In this document: positions 41,976 to 42,633 of the stretch, in pieces
Layout of the letters: each line of letters begins with the position of its first letter
Numbering within the stretch: the stretch's first letter is position 1
DNA from: an uncultured Pseudomonadota bacterium
GTDB lineage: Bacteria; Myxococcota_A; UBA9042; CAIXZC01
DNA: 42,633 bases
Direction: 5' to 3'
Assembly: GCA_937876385.1 (NCBI GenBank)
Contig: CALFHQ010000853.1
Span: 1-42,633, forward strand
The notes under the pieces: generated by a model
Databases searched by the model: none
What the model was told of the DNA's origin: nothing
The model's input: only the letters and a program-made list of their open reading frames with translations
Translations under genes and position numbers: made by a program

Positions 41976-42633
41976 ATGAACCCCGATTTCGGATTGGAGT
42001 CTCTGGAAGCAGCCCAAGAAAAGTACCCCGAGAAGTTCGTACCGCAGGAGACCTTCTTTCGAAACATTCGCCGTGGTGCCCGGATTTTTGTCGGGACTGC
42101 CTGTGGAGAGCCGCAGTTTCTTGTCAACGAGCTCATTCAATACGTGGAGAATCACCCAAACGCCTTCTACGACGCCGAAGTTCTCCACGTCTGGTCGTTG
42201 GGAGTGGCGCCCTACACTGACGAGAAGTTCCGCCACAACTTCCGGCACAACTCGTTCTTCATTGGGAACAACACCCGGGCCGAAGTGAATCGTGGAAACG
42301 CCGATTACACTCCCATCTTCCTGTCCCAGGTTCCTCGTGTGTTCAGGCGGGGTACGAGTCCCATCGACATTGCCCTGATTCAGACCTCCCTTCCAGATCG
42401 CCACGGCAACTTGAGCCTTGGGGTGAGCGTGGACATTGTTAAGGCCGCCGTGGAGGTTGCCCGCATCGTCATTGTCCAGTTGAATCGGTTCATGCCCAGG
42501 GTTCACGGCCATGGTTTTATCCACATGGACGAGGTGGATTTTGCCCTGCACCACGACGAACCGTTGCTGGAGTACCAGACTGAAGTGGCCGATGACGTCG
42601 CCAAAGGGGTTGGCCAGAACGTGGCGCGCATCA
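41976..42633 (+). CDS. Acetyl-CoA hydrolase/CoA-transferase family protein, N-terminal part (runs off window)
   Basis: 219 residues are visible, open to the right edge. The start ATG at 41976 has GGAG 8 bases upstream. The protein begins MNPDFGLESLEAAQEKYPEKF and continues with the family's N-terminal CoA-transferase domain: ARIFVGTACGEPQFLVNELI, HVWSLGVAPYTDEKFRHNFRHNSFFIGNNTR, RRGTSPIDIALIQTSLPDRHGNLSLGVSVDI and VQLNRFMPRVHGHGFIHMDEVD. The opening resembles the subfamily in which a GNAT acetyltransferase domain is fused at the C-terminus, but that part is outside the window. Members hydrolyse acetyl-CoA or move CoA between acids. A long predicted leader with hairpins suggests post-transcriptional control. 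Confidence 0.9.
   Translation, partial: MNPDFGLESLEAAQEKYPEKFVPQETFFRNIRRGARIFVGTACGEPQFLVNELIQYVENHPNAFYDAEVLHVWSLGVAPYTDEKFRHNFRHNSFFIGNNTRAEVNRGNADYTPIFLSQVPRVFRRGTSPIDIALIQTSLPDRHGNLSLGVSVDIVKAAVEVARIVIVQLNRFMPRVHGHGFIHMDEVDFALHHDEPLLEYQTEVADDVAKGVGQNVARI

Noticed and set aside
41962..41979. A five-codon upstream frame (MELER) overlapping the CoA-transferase ATG
   Set aside because: No ribosome site precedes it; its GGAG serves as the ribosome site of the real gene.
41721..42554. A 277-codon minus-strand frame at the right end
   Set aside because: The plus strand encodes a conserved acetyl-CoA hydrolase/transferase running off the window edge; the reverse frame is its shadow.

Overview
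The window is a chromosomal segment of a Gram-negative bacterium of the deltaproteobacterial or Myxococcota/Bradymonadota type. This is inferred from the gene mix: an IgGFc-binding-type surface protein, a MopE-type metal-binding motif, many lipobox lipoproteins, a Ser/Thr kinase with PEGA-like C-terminal repeats, a sigma-54 activator and a two-gene lipase/FadL unit. Base composition is moderately GC-rich, with frequent CGA arginine codons. No tRNA, rRNA, CRISPR array, transposase or phage gene was seen, so it reads as core plus lineage-specific chromosome rather than a mobile island.

Layout. 1-4.6 kb: the 3' part of an IgGFc-binding-like gene meets, head to head, a two-component unit on the minus strand. 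That unit is a membrane hybrid histidine kinase, split by a one-base frameshift, followed by an overlapping HD-GYP response regulator. 4.7-6.8 kb: a membrane sulfatase/phosphotransferase-like protein with an apparently leaderless promoter. 6.8-9.7 kb: a compact sigma-54 regulon with a PAS/AAA+ activator, then a NifX/orange-protein-like gene, a DUF5320 gene and a 2x[4Fe-4S] ferredoxin. Three copies of a palindrome lie in its control regions. 9.9-18.2 kb: an unknown lipoprotein, folC, the KH protein khpA, then a large lipase-like lipoprotein translationally coupled to a FadL-type porin. 18.2-22.8 kb: an RpoD-family sigma factor, alanine dehydrogenase, and an ECF sigma/anti-sigma pair closed by a strong terminator. 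22.9-23.0 kb: short tandem repeats.

23.1-28.8 kb: a 1080-residue membrane-anchored protein of unknown function, a PolX-like protein whose polymerase aspartates are lost while its PHP site is kept, and a cold-shock protein. 28.9-32.6 kb: grpE, der and a fused cytidylate kinase-Era gene. 32.8-40.8 kb: an extracytoplasmic carbohydrate and signalling block with a six-hairpin-glycosidase-like lipoprotein, a GH13 alpha-amylase lipoprotein, a Ser/Thr kinase and a small membrane protein. 41.0-42.6 kb: a ComF-type phosphoribosyltransferase, then the 5' part of an acetyl-CoA hydrolase/transferase gene that runs off the window and is preceded by a structured leader of about 225 nt.

The observations most worth following are the Cmk-Era fusion next to der, the self-contained sigma-54 NifX-like regulon with its shared palindrome, the polymerase-dead PolX, the frameshifted kinase and the 1080-residue orphan. 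All functional calls come from reading the protein sequences; no database search was run.
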